Assembly: GCF_900116665.1 (NCBI RefSeq)
Contig: NZ_FPBK01000001.1
Coordinates: 766,112-830,111 of the forward strand
DNA: 64,000 bases
Direction: 5' to 3'
From: Pustulibacterium marinum
GTDB taxonomy: Bacteria > Bacteroidota > Bacteroidia > Flavobacteriales > Flavobacteriaceae
Part shown: in pieces, positions 29,591 to 40,049 of the stretch
How the letters are laid out: each line of letters begins with the position of its first letter
Position numbering within the stretch: the stretch's first letter is position 1
Notes under the pieces: generated by a model
Told to the model about the DNA's origin: nothing
Seen by the model: only the letters and a program-made list of their open reading frames with translations
Databases searched by the model: none
Program-made: the position numbers and the translations under genes

Positions 29591-30196
29591 ATGGCAAGAT
29601 ATACTGGTCCAAAAACTAAAATCGCTCGTAAGTTTGGTGAAGCGATTTTCGGAGATGATAAGTCTTTTGAAAAAAGAAATTATCCTCCAGGTCAACACGG
29701 TAATAACCGTAGAAGAGGAAAAAAATCTGAATATGCAATCCAGTTAATGGAAAAGCAAAAAGCTAAATATACTTATGGTATTTTAGAGCGTCAGTTCAGA
29801 AACCTTTTCGAAAAAGCTAATAGTAGTAAAGGTGTAACTGGTGAAGTTTTACTTCAATTATGTGAATCTCGTTTAGATAACGTAGTTTATAGAATGGGAG
29901 TTTCTCCTTCTAGAAGGGGTGCACGTCAATTGGTTTCTCACCGTCACATTACTGTTAATGGTGAAATCGTAAATATTCCTTCATACAGACTTAAAGCTGG
30001 TGATGTTGTAGGAGTAAGAGAAAAATCAAAATCATTAGAGGTTATAACAAACTCTTTGGCTGCTAATAGTACTGTATACGAATGGATTACTTGGAATACA
30101 GAGAAGAAAGAGGGTACTTTTGTAGCTATTCCGGAAAGACTTCAAATCCCGGAAAACATCAAAGAACAACTAATAGTCGAGTTATACTCTAAATAA
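29591..30196 (+). CDS. rpsD: 30S ribosomal protein S4
   Basis: Primary 16S-binding protein that nucleates 30S assembly and represses its own operon in many bacteria. It has 201 residues (E. coli 206). It starts [20 protein letters not shown] and carries the S4 domain [20 protein letters not shown] with [14 protein letters not shown]. It lies 25 bases before rpoA and follows a structured leader at 29522-29578. Confidence 0.98.
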   Translation: MARYTGPKTKIARKFGEAIFGDDKSFEKRNYPPGQHGNNRRRGKKSEYAIQLMEKQKAKYTYGILERQFRNLFEKANSSKGVTGEVLLQLCESRLDNVVYRMGVSPSRRGARQLVSHRHITVNGEIVNIPSYRLKAGDVVGVREKSKSLEVITNSLAANSTVYEWITWNTEKKEGTFVAIPERLQIPENIKEQLIVELYSK

Positions 30197-30221
30197 TAAA
30201 TAAAAAGACAGCAGTCGTATT

Positions 30222-31214
30222 ATGGCATTATTCAATTTTCAAAAGCCCGATAAGGTTATCATGATCGATTCGTCTGAGTTCGAAGGAAAGTTTGAATTTC
30301 GTCCTTTGGAACCAGGTTACGGATTGACCGTTGGTAACGCTTTACGAAGAGTTCTATTATCTTCGCTTGAAGGGTTTGCTATCAGTTCTGTTAGAATTGA
30401 TAAAGTAGAGCATGAGTTCTCTACCATTCCTGGAGTAGTAGAAGACGTTACAGAAATTATTTTGAACTTAAAACAAGTACGTTTTAAAAGACAAATAGAG
30501 GATATAGATAATGAAACTGTATCAATTTCTGTTAGCGGAAAAGAACAATTAACTGCTGGCGATTTCCAAAAATTTATTTCTGGTTTCCAAGTGCTAAACC
30601 CAGATTTAGTAATTTGTAATATGGAATCAGATATTACAATTAACATGGAAATCTCTATCGAAAAGGGTAGAGGGTATGTTCCTGCTGAAGAGAACAAGAA
30701 GCCAAATGCTCCACTTGGAGTTATAGCTACTGACTCTATCTTTACACCGGTAAAAAATGTTAAGTATAGCATTGAAAACTATCGTGTAGAACAAAAAACT
30801 GATTACGAAAAATTAGTTTTCGAAATTATTACTGATGGTTCGATACACCCTAAAGATGCATTAACAGAAGCAGCTAAAACATTGATTCATCATTTTATGT
30901 TATTCTCTGATGAGAGAATAACTTTAGAAGCAGATGAAATAGCGCAAACAGAAACTTACGATGAGGAATCATTACACATGCGTCAGTTATTAAAAACTAA
31001 GCTTGTTGATATGGATCTTTCTGTAAGAGCATTAAACTGTTTGAAAGCTGCTGAAGTAGATACATTGGGAGATTTAGTTTCTTTCAATAAAAATGATTTG
31101 ATGAAGTTCCGAAACTTTGGTAAAAAGTCTTTAACTGAGTTAGAGGAGTTGGTTCATAATAAGAACTTACATTTCGGAATGGATCTTTCAAAATACAAGT
31201 TAGATAAAGATTAA
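30222..31214 (+). CDS. rpoA: RNA polymerase alpha subunit
   Basis: Scaffold subunit of RNA polymerase, 330 residues (E. coli 329). The N-terminal domain (about 20-235) has [20 protein letters not shown]. The C-terminal domain (about 255-325) has [12 protein letters not shown]-type and [12 protein letters not shown] motifs that form the DNA- and regulator-binding surface. It lies between rpsD and rplQ; a 61-base gap with a hairpin follows. Confidence 0.98.
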   Translation: MALFNFQKPDKVIMIDSSEFEGKFEFRPLEPGYGLTVGNALRRVLLSSLEGFAISSVRIDKVEHEFSTIPGVVEDVTEIILNLKQVRFKRQIEDIDNETVSISVSGKEQLTAGDFQKFISGFQVLNPDLVICNMESDITINMEISIEKGRGYVPAEENKKPNAPLGVIATDSIFTPVKNVKYSIENYRVEQKTDYEKLVFEIITDGSIHPKDALTEAAKTLIHHFMLFSDERITLEADEIAQTETYDEESLHMRQLLKTKLVDMDLSVRALNCLKAAEVDTLGDLVSFNKNDLMKFRNFGKKSLTELEELVHNKNLHFGMDLSKYKLDKD

Positions 31215-31216
31215 TT

Positions 31217-31260
31217 CTTTCATAGTTTGCTCCTCAAAATGAGTTGTAGCAAGATGAAAG
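31217..31260 (+). promoter_or_regulatory. Hairpin between rpoA and rplQ
   Basis: CTTTCAT (31217-31223) pairs with ATGAAAG (31254-31260). An inner stem TTGCT / AGCAA and a top CTC / GAG continue the same arm. The structure ends 15 bases before the rplQ start and has no T-run, so it looks like a translational or processing element rather than a terminator. Confidence 0.5.
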
Positions 31261-31275
31261 TTAAACACAAATGTC

Positions 31276-31791
31276 ATGAGACACGGAAAAAAAATCAATC
31301 ACTTAAGTAGAAAGACTGCTCATAGAAAAGCAATGTTAGCTAATATGGCATGTTCTTTAATAGAACACAAGCGTATTAATACAACAGTTGCTAAAGCAAA
31401 AGCTTTAAAGCAGTTTGTAGAACCATTGATTACGAAAGCGAAAACTGAAAACAATCAGGAATTAGCAACTAGTACTCACAACAAAAGAGTTGTTTTTAGT
31501 CAACTTAGAGATAAGTATGCTGTTGCAACACTTTTTGCTGAAGTTGCCGAGAAAATTGGTGATAGACCAGGTGGTTATACAAGAATCATTAAGTTAGGTA
31601 ACCGTTTAGGAGATAACGCAGACATGGCAATGATAGAGCTTGTTGATTTCAACGAACTTTACAATGCTGATAAGACAGCTAAGAAGAAATCTACTCGTCG
31701 AGGTAGATCTAAAAAAGCTTCTGATGCTGCTCAAACAACTCCTGAAACTGAGGCTACTCAAGAAGACGATACAAAAGCAACAAATGAGTAA
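31276..31791 (+). CDS. rplQ: 50S ribosomal protein L17 with C-terminal extension
   Basis: L17 lies near the tunnel exit. The protein has 171 residues against 127 in E. coli. The core is standard ([20 protein letters not shown] and the [15 protein letters not shown] segment). From about residue 133 a low-complexity tail begins, first basic ([12 protein letters not shown]), then acidic and Thr-rich. A similar extension occurs in other Bacteroidota. It is the last gene of the superoperon and is followed by a terminator. Confidence 0.96.
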   Translation: MRHGKKINHLSRKTAHRKAMLANMACSLIEHKRINTTVAKAKALKQFVEPLITKAKTENNQELATSTHNKRVVFSQLRDKYAVATLFAEVAEKIGDRPGGYTRIIKLGNRLGDNADMAMIELVDFNELYNADKTAKKKSTRRGRSKKASDAAQTTPETEATQEDDTKATNE

Positions 31792-31820
31792 CATTTTTGC
31801 AAAATATTATTGATTATTTA

Positions 31821-31852
31821 AAAGGATAAACTTTTTAGTTTATCCTTTTTTT
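31821..31852 (+). terminator. Terminator of the ribosomal superoperon
   Basis: Twelve-base perfect stem AAAGGATAAACT / AGTTTATCCTTT with a TTTT loop, followed by a T-run. It lies 29 bases after rplQ. Confidence 0.93.
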
Positions 31853-31859
31853 ATGTTAT

Positions 31860-31888
31860 TTTGTATAATATTTCAAACCCTATTTTAC
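31860..31888 (+). promoter_or_regulatory. Possible promoter of carA-eno
   Basis: TTTG at 31860-31863 and TATTTTAC at 31881-31888, which differs from TAnnTTTG at the last two bases. The 17-base spacing is a little short. It is the best candidate between the rplQ terminator and carA. Confidence 0.35.
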
Positions 31889-31898
31889 ACAACTATAA

Positions 31899-34303
<2,405 letters not shown>

Positions 34304-34333
34304 GTAAAATACTAAAATTTGTTAAAAAATTTT

Positions 34334-34360
34334 AAACCCCTTTTTATAAGGGGTTTTTTT
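34334..34360 (+). terminator. Terminator of carA-eno
   Basis: AACCCCTT / AAGGGGTT stem with a short TTTAT-type loop, followed by seven T. It lies 30 bases after the eno stop. Confidence 0.9.
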
Positions 34361-34438
34361 ATTTGAATTTGGTAAAAATGAAGTATTAATATTTTTTTAA
34401 TAGCAAAGGCCTTTTTTATTTGTTTTAGAATCAATAAA

Positions 34439-34454
34439 TTAACAGTACTGTTAA
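34439..34454. promoter_or_regulatory. Palindrome upstream of the glycogen synthase gene
   Basis: TTAACAGTACTGTTAA is a perfect 16-base palindrome, centred about 30 bases before the start codon. It is the kind of site a dimeric repressor or activator would bind. No matching regulator lies next to it. Confidence 0.5.
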
Positions 34455-34476
34455 ACCACATCTAATACCAACAATT

Positions 34477-36108
34477 TTGCAAAGAGCCTTTTTATTTATT
34501 TCTGCTGAAAATGACGCCATTGCCGGTTGTAAAGCCGGAGGGATGGGGGACGTAGTTAGAGACATTCCACGACAGATTGCCGAAACAGGTGATCTCGTAC
34601 ACGTAGTTACGCCTGCATATGGTAGGTTACACCGAAAAGGAAAATTGGTAGAAAAACTAGTTTTTCCATATCGAGGAGAATTAACATCAGCTGATCTTTA
34701 TGAGGTTCCCGGGAAAAAGGAAGTTGAAAATATTAAACATTATGTGATAGATCATCCAGACATTAAATCTGGTAATATTGCAGATATTTATATGAATGAC
34801 TTTACCGAGCCATTTTTTACAGATGCTTGCACCTTTTCACTTTTCTGTACAGCTGTGGCTGCGGCTATTAAAGATGATGCGTTTTCACATCTTCAAATAG
34901 TGCACTTACATGATTGGCATACAAGTTTGATGTTGTTTTTAAAAGAGTTTCATCAAGAGTTTGCTTGTTTGAAGGATTATAGATTTGTGTACTCAATTCA
35001 TAATTTGGCTATTCAAGGAATTCGTCCTTTTGATGGAAATCATTCTTCTTTAAAAGCTTTTTATCCAGATGTAGATTTTAACTATGATACGTTAAGAGAT
35101 CCAAGGTATTGGGACTGTATGAATTTGATGGCTCTTGGAATTCGGTTAGCAGACGCAGTTCATACTGTTTCGCATTCATATAAGGAAAACATACAACAAC
35201 CAAGTAATTTTCCTCATTTTGTTGGAGGTGAAGGTCTAGAGGAAGATTTGCGAGTAGCACAAAATGAAGGTCGTTTATTTGGGATATTAAATGGTTGTAA
35301 TTATAAGAACTACACCGTTGTAAAACGTGGTAAGTTATATACACACGCATTGAGAGCTATATTTTCAATGCTAGAAGATGAGGAAAGAGCCTATAAACAC
35401 AGCTTTTTGCGACATACAGCAGATAAGGTTCTTAATTTTATGGAGAATAAACCTTCTTTTGTTTGTGGTAGTGTAGCAAGGCTTACAGAGCAAAAATTCT
35501 ATTTTTTCAAGGAAGATCCAGAACTTTTAGAGAATATGCTGAAAAGACTTCAGAACGTTGGAGGAGTTTATATTCTGTTAGGAACTGGAGCGCCAGATTA
35601 CGAGGAGCTTTTCAAAAGTGTGAGTTATGCTTATGATAATTTCATATTTATAAATTTACAGTCCGAGGAGGTTATAGATTCATTATACCTAGAATCCAAC
35701 TTGTATTTAATGCCAAGTCTTTTTGAACCTTGTGGAATTAGTCAAATGTTGGCGATGCGTAATGGTCAACCTTGCTTAGTTCATAACACTGGTGGTTTAA
35801 GGGATACCGTTATAAATGATACAACAGGATTTGTTTTTGAAGGAGATAATCTGGAGTCTAAGAAAGAAGATTTTATTAAAGTTTTTGAGCATATTCTAGA
35901 TATGTTCTTTAATAATAAAAAACAATATACCCAGATAGCAAGAGCTGCCAAAAGACAAAAGTTTACATGGCAAAATTCCATTAAGTTATACTATTCACAT
36001 TTGTATCAAATTGCCTATACGCCGCCCAAAGTAACCAGAGCAAGAAAGGTGGTCAATAAAAAAACTGTTAATAATAAATCGAAGTCAGAAAATTTTGTGA
36101 GTGAATAA
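34477..36108 (+). CDS. Glycogen/starch synthase, GT5-type
   Basis: Glycosyltransferase that would extend alpha-1,4-glucan from a nucleotide sugar. It has 543 residues, the GT-B fold and GT5 motifs: the N-terminal loop KAGGMGDVVRD (Lys19), HLHDWHTSLM, FVYSIHNLAIQG, and the C-terminal FEPCGISQMLAMRNG with HNTGGLRDTV. The tail (about 515-543) is basic. The only in-frame start that keeps the KAGG loop near the N-terminus is the TTG at 34477. It stands alone, without glgB, glgC or glgP in the window. Donor (ADP- or UDP-glucose) is not decided by the sequence. Confidence 0.85.
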   Translation: MQRAFLFISAENDAIAGCKAGGMGDVVRDIPRQIAETGDLVHVVTPAYGRLHRKGKLVEKLVFPYRGELTSADLYEVPGKKEVENIKHYVIDHPDIKSGNIADIYMNDFTEPFFTDACTFSLFCTAVAAAIKDDAFSHLQIVHLHDWHTSLMLFLKEFHQEFACLKDYRFVYSIHNLAIQGIRPFDGNHSSLKAFYPDVDFNYDTLRDPRYWDCMNLMALGIRLADAVHTVSHSYKENIQQPSNFPHFVGGEGLEEDLRVAQNEGRLFGILNGCNYKNYTVVKRGKLYTHALRAIFSMLEDEERAYKHSFLRHTADKVLNFMENKPSFVCGSVARLTEQKFYFFKEDPELLENMLKRLQNVGGVYILLGTGAPDYEELFKSVSYAYDNFIFINLQSEEVIDSLYLESNLYLMPSLFEPCGISQMLAMRNGQPCLVHNTGGLRDTVINDTTGFVFEGDNLESKKEDFIKVFEHILDMFFNNKKQYTQIARAAKRQKFTWQNSIKLYYSHLYQIAYTPPKVTRARKVVNKKTVNNKSKSENFVSE

Positions 36109-36182
36109 AATATTTCATCAATTATTGTATGGTAAATTAGCAAATAACAAATTTTTAGGGTTATAAATACACTTAAATTTTG

Positions 36183-36190
36183 TAAATTCG
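36183..36190 (+). promoter_or_regulatory. Probable -7 element of gltA
   Basis: TAAATTCG differs from TAnnTTTG at one base and is followed by CA, as in many flavobacterial promoters. It lies 43 bases before the gltA start. Confidence 0.4.
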
Positions 36191-36233
36191 CAAGCAGTAA
36201 ATTTTATTTCACTTATAAAATTAAAAATATACA

Positions 36234-37517
36234 ATGTCAGATAAAGCAACGTTAGAGTTCAATGGCGAAAAATTTGAGTTTCCCGTAATTAAAGGTACAG
36301 AAGACGAATTAGCTATTGACATCAAAAAACTACGTGCAGGTTCAGGTATAATCACAATAGATCCAGGATTTAAAAATACAGGCTCTTGCGAAAGCGCCAT
36401 TACTTATTTAGACGGTGAAAAAGGTATCTTACGATACCGTGGTTACGCTATAGAGGATTTAGCTGAGAAATCTACTTTCTTAGAAGTTATTTACCTGCTT
36501 ATTTTTGGAGAACTTCCAACACAAGAACAACTTAAAAAATTCAAAGCGGATATTGATGATGAGGCAATCGTTGATCAGGATATGAAAAAGATCATCGATG
36601 GATTCCCTAAATACGCTCATCCAATGGGTGTGTTGTCATCATTAACAAGCGCTCTTATAGCATTCAATCCTTCTTCTGTAGAAGTAAATTCAGAAGAGGC
36701 TATGTATAAGGCAATTGTTAAGTTGCTAGCAAAATTCCCTGTTTTAGTAGCTTGGACATATCACAAGAGAACAGGATTACCAATGGATTATGGTGATGCA
36801 AATCTTGGTTATGTAGAAAACATCGCTAAAATGATGTTTAGTAAGCCAAACAGAGAGTACAAGCCAAATCCGGTTGTAATTGCGGCTCTTGAAAAATTAT
36901 TAATTCTTCACGCAGATCATGAACAAAACTGTTCTACATCTACAGTAAGAATCGTTGGTTCTTCTCATGCAGGTTTATACGCATCTATTTCTGCAGGTAT
37001 TTCTGCACTTTGGGGTCCACTTCATGGTGGAGCTAACCAAGCTGTTTTAGAAATGCTAGAAGCTATTAAAGCTGATGGTGGAGATACTAAAAAGTATATG
37101 GCAAAAGCTAAGGACAAAGATGATCCTTTCCGTTTAATGGGCTTTGGTCACCGTGTATACAAAAACTTCGATCCACGTGCTAAAATTATTAAAGTAGCTG
37201 CTGATGAAGTTTTAGGGGAACTAGGTGTTCAAGATCCAATTTTAGACATTGCAAAAGGTTTGGAAAAAGAAGCTTTAGAAGATCCATACTTTGTAGATAG
37301 AAAACTATATCCAAACGTAGATTTCTACTCTGGAATTATTTACAGAGCTTTAGGAATTCCTGTTGAAATGTTTACTGTAATGTTTGCTTTAGGTAGATTA
37401 CCAGGTTGGATTGCTCAATGGAGAGAAATGAGACTTCGTAATGAACCTATTGGTAGACCAAGACAAGTTTACATTGGCGAAAACCATAGAGATTACAAAG
37501 ATTTAGAAAGTAGATAA
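36234..37517 (+). CDS. gltA: Citrate synthase
   Basis: Condenses acetyl-CoA and oxaloacetate at the entry of the TCA cycle. It has 427 residues, the length of the allosteric type II enzymes. The active-site His segments are visible in WGPLHGGANQA and GFGHRVYKNFDPRA, and the catalytic Asp region lies near VDFYSGIIYRALGIP. It is transcribed alone, with a terminator after it. Confidence 0.97.
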   Translation: MSDKATLEFNGEKFEFPVIKGTEDELAIDIKKLRAGSGIITIDPGFKNTGSCESAITYLDGEKGILRYRGYAIEDLAEKSTFLEVIYLLIFGELPTQEQLKKFKADIDDEAIVDQDMKKIIDGFPKYAHPMGVLSSLTSALIAFNPSSVEVNSEEAMYKAIVKLLAKFPVLVAWTYHKRTGLPMDYGDANLGYVENIAKMMFSKPNREYKPNPVVIAALEKLLILHADHEQNCSTSTVRIVGSSHAGLYASISAGISALWGPLHGGANQAVLEMLEAIKADGGDTKKYMAKAKDKDDPFRLMGFGHRVYKNFDPRAKIIKVAADEVLGELGVQDPILDIAKGLEKEALEDPYFVDRKLYPNVDFYSGIIYRALGIPVEMFTVMFALGRLPGWIAQWREMRLRNEPIGRPRQVYIGENHRDYKDLESR

Positions 37518-37539
37518 TTACATTCTTTAGATAACATCA

Positions 37540-37572
37540 AAAGCCTTGCTATCATCAGCAAGGCTTTTTTTA
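37540..37572 (+). terminator. Terminator of gltA
   Basis: Perfect stem AAAGCCTTGCT / AGCAAGGCTTT with an ATCATC loop, followed by a T-run. The next promoter's -7 element starts at its last bases. Confidence 0.93.
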
Positions 37573-37578
37573 TATTTG
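37571..37578 (+). promoter_or_regulatory. -7 element of the DDAH-like gene
   Basis: TATATTTG is a full TAnnTTTG match, 22 bases before the start codon. A CTTG at 37545-37548 lies 22 bases upstream, inside the gltA terminator stem, and could act as a weak -33 element. Confidence 0.6.
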
Positions 37579-37600
37579 CCATTCAAGCTAAAACAGAAAG

Positions 37601-38515
37601 ATGTTAAACTTAAATGTAAAGAATGAAACGGGACGTTTAAAAGCTGTAGTTCTTGGAACCGCAGAAAGTAACGGACCAACCCCTTCTTTGGAAGAAGCGT
37701 ATGATCCAAAATCTTTAGAGCATATAAAAGCTGGTACATATCCTGTAGAAGCAGATATGATGAAGGAAATGAATGCGCTAAGCAATGTTTTTAAAAAATA
37801 TGATGTAGAAGTATTTCGACCAAAATTAATAGAAAACTACAACCAGATTTTTGCACGTGATATTGCTTTTGTTATAGACGATTTATTTATCAAAGCAAAT
37901 ATACTTCCAGATCGTGAACAGGAATTGGAGGCTATTCAATATGTAATAGATCAAATAGAAGCTTCTAAAGTAATTACACCACCAGAGGAAGTTCATATAG
38001 AAGGTGGAGATGTTATGGTACATAACGATCATATTTTTGTGGGAACTTATAAAGGAAGCGATTACAAAAATTATATCACAGCAAGAACCAATACACATGG
38101 AGTGAATTTTATCAAAGAATTGTTTCCAAATAAAACCGTAAAAGAGTTCGATCTGGTAAAATCTAAAATAGAGCCGCGTGATAATGCTTTGCATTTAGAT
38201 TGCTGTTTTCAACCAGTAGGAAACAACAAAGGAATCATTTATAAAAGTGGTTTTCGCGAAGAAGCAGATTATATGTATTTAGTAGACCTTTTTGGTAAAG
38301 AAAATCTATTTCATATCCAAAGAGAAGAAATGTATCACATGTATAGCAATGTATTTTCAATAGCTCCTGATGTTGTTGTATCTGAAAGAAATTTTACTAG
38401 ATTAAATAATTGGCTGCGTGATAATGAATTTACCGTTGAAGAAATTCCATATGCTGAAATTTCTAAGCAAGAAGGTTTATTACGTTGTTCCACCATGCCC
38501 TTAATTAGAGAATAA
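37601..38515 (+). CDS. DDAH/arginine-deiminase-superfamily hydrolase
   Basis: Guanidine-modifying enzyme of 304 residues with the pentein fold. Likely catalytic residues are visible: an Asp in FARDIAF (Asp87), Glu-Asp in HIEGGDVMV (Glu134, Asp137), His198 (LHLD) and the nucleophile Cys296 near the end (LLRCSTMPLIRE). The family includes dimethylargininase, arginine deiminase and amidinotransferases, and the exact substrate is not decided. The stop and the next start overlap by one base (TAATG), so it is coupled to ctlX. Confidence 0.85.
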   Translation: MLNLNVKNETGRLKAVVLGTAESNGPTPSLEEAYDPKSLEHIKAGTYPVEADMMKEMNALSNVFKKYDVEVFRPKLIENYNQIFARDIAFVIDDLFIKANILPDREQELEAIQYVIDQIEASKVITPPEEVHIEGGDVMVHNDHIFVGTYKGSDYKNYITARTNTHGVNFIKELFPNKTVKEFDLVKSKIEPRDNALHLDCCFQPVGNNKGIIYKSGFREEADYMYLVDLFGKENLFHIQREEMYHMYSNVFSIAPDVVVSERNFTRLNNWLRDNEFTVEEIPYAEISKQEGLLRCSTMPLIRE

Positions 38516-39447
38516 TGTCACAAATAACCAATACCGTTGTAATGATTCGTCCGGCGACATTCAGAATGAATGAGCAAACAGCCGTAAACAATTATTTTCA
38601 GGAAGATCTTGAACTTCAAAATCAGGAAATCAACAAAAAGGCTCAAGAGGAATTTGACACATTTGTTCAGAAACTTAAAATGGTCGGCGTGAATGTCGTT
38701 GTCATTCAAGATACCGAAGAGCCAGACACACCCGATGCTATTTTTCCAAATAACTGGATTTCTTTTCACGCCAACGGAGATGTTGCATTGTACCCTATGT
38801 TCGCAGAAAACCGAAGATTGGAGCGCAATGAAACTGTTTTAGAGACTTTGGAAAGTCAAGGTTTTATCATCAATAATGTGGTTGATTATACTGAAGCAGA
38901 GGAAGAAAGTTTATTTTTAGAAGGTACAGGAAGTATCATTTTAGATCGCGAAAATCGCAAAGCCTATTGTGCACTTTCTCCACGTGCAGATGAAGATTTA
39001 TTCATTGAGTTTTGTGAAGATTTTGAATATACTCCAGTGATTTTTACGGCTAATCAAACTGTAGATGGTGAGAGAAAACCTATTTATCATACCAATGTAA
39101 TGATGGCCATTGCAGAAACTTTTGCAGTTGTTTGCTTGGCAACCATAGACGATAAGAAAGAACGTAAATTGGTGGTCAATCAATTAAAGGAGAATGGGAA
39201 AGAGGTAATTGCTATTACCGAAGGCCAAATGCAGCAATTTGCAGGGAATATGTTGCAAGTAAAAGGTTCAGATGAGCGTAAGTTTTTGGTAATGAGTCAA
39301 ACTGCTTATAAGAGTTTAACTCAAGATCAAATTCAAAAAATAGAAAATCATTGTACCATTTTGTACAGTGATCTAAACACTATAGAAACGTGTGGTGGCG
39401 GTAGTGCACGCTGCATGCTGGCAGAAGTATTTTTGCCTAAACAATAA
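38515..39447 (+). CDS. ctlX: Citrulline-utilisation hydrolase CtlX family
   Basis: Pentein-fold hydrolase of 310 residues related to DDAH. Motifs: IFPNNWISFH (about 76-85), LEGTGSIILDR (about 135-145), the catalytic His192 in YHTNVMM and the Cys-bearing end CGGGSARCMLAE (Cys300 is the likely nucleophile). Proteins of this type are annotated as CtlX in Bacteroidota. It is coupled by one-base overlap to the DDAH-like gene, so the two probably act on related arginine- or citrulline-type compounds. Confidence 0.82.
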   Translation: MSQITNTVVMIRPATFRMNEQTAVNNYFQEDLELQNQEINKKAQEEFDTFVQKLKMVGVNVVVIQDTEEPDTPDAIFPNNWISFHANGDVALYPMFAENRRLERNETVLETLESQGFIINNVVDYTEAEEESLFLEGTGSIILDRENRKAYCALSPRADEDLFIEFCEDFEYTPVIFTANQTVDGERKPIYHTNVMMAIAETFAVVCLATIDDKKERKLVVNQLKENGKEVIAITEGQMQQFAGNMLQVKGSDERKFLVMSQTAYKSLTQDQIQKIENHCTILYSDLNTIETCGGGSARCMLAEVFLPKQ

Positions 39448-39458
39448 TAAATTATAAG

Positions 39459-39560
39459 AGGGCGTTCCCACAGTGAATACTGTGGGCGGGCTTTCGGCAG
39501 TCGCTTTTTTTGATACAAAATCAAAAAAGAGCTCCAACAAATGCCTCAATCCCTAACGCA
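39459..39560 (+). repeat. Structured intergenic repeat-like element
   Basis: The element reads from GGGCGTTCCC to CAATCCCTAACGC. It holds CCCACAGT-GAAT-ACTGTGGG (39467-39486), a GCGGGCTTTCGGC block, and an A/T stem around 39503-39532 (TTTTTTGAT / ATCAAAAAA). From memory it resembles a dispersed element common in Flavobacteriaceae intergenic regions (GGGCGT ... CGGGCTTTC ... CCCTAACGC). Only one copy lies in this window, so the repeat status needs a genome search. Confidence 0.65.
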
Positions 39561-39581
39561 AAAAATAGTATATTTACCCAA

Positions 39582-39992
39582 ATGCTATCAAAGAAAACAA
39601 AATACGGACTCAAGGCTCTTGCCAATCTTGCTAAGAAAGGAAAAGGAACTCCTGTACTTATTTCTAAAATTGCCGAAGAGGAAAATATCTCCAAAAAATT
39701 TTTAGAGGCTATTTTATTGCAACTTAAAAATAATGGTTTTTTAGGTTCCAAAATGGGAAAAGGCGGTGGTTACTATTTACTCAAAGAACCTCGTGAAGTT
39801 AAGTTGGCTTCTATGTACAGAATTTTAGAAGGTCCTATTGCGCTTCTTCCTTGCGTGAGTCTCAATTATTATGAAAAGTGTGAAGATTGCAAAAGTGAAG
39901 AAACTTGTCAGCTTAACCGGGTAATGATAGAAGTACGTGATAAAACCTTAAGCGTCTTAGAAAATAAAACCTTAGAAGATCTTATCAAGTAA
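39582..39992 (+). CDS. Rrf2-family transcriptional regulator
   Basis: Winged-helix regulator of 136 residues related to IscR and NsrR. The helix-turn-helix lies at about 24-45 (ISKIAEEENISKKFLEAIL), followed by the conserved KGGGYYLLKEP wing. Cysteines in LPCVSL, EKCEDC and ETCQLN form a spacing like the iron-sulphur ligands of IscR. The start at 39582 gives the family's usual N-terminus (MLSKKTKYGLKAL); a longer frame from 39510 runs back through the repeat element and is rejected. Confidence 0.88.
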   Translation: MLSKKTKYGLKALANLAKKGKGTPVLISKIAEEENISKKFLEAILLQLKNNGFLGSKMGKGGGYYLLKEPREVKLASMYRILEGPIALLPCVSLNYYEKCEDCKSEETCQLNRVMIEVRDKTLSVLENKTLEDLIK

Positions 39993-40049
39993 AATTAATT
40001 TTCTCTAAAATTTGTAGTATTTTTAAGTCGATTTTAAAACCGAATCCGT

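Noticed and set aside
39510-39581. Longer N-terminus for the Rrf2 regulator
   Set aside because: The extra 24 residues are translated from the repeat-like element and do not resemble the family start.
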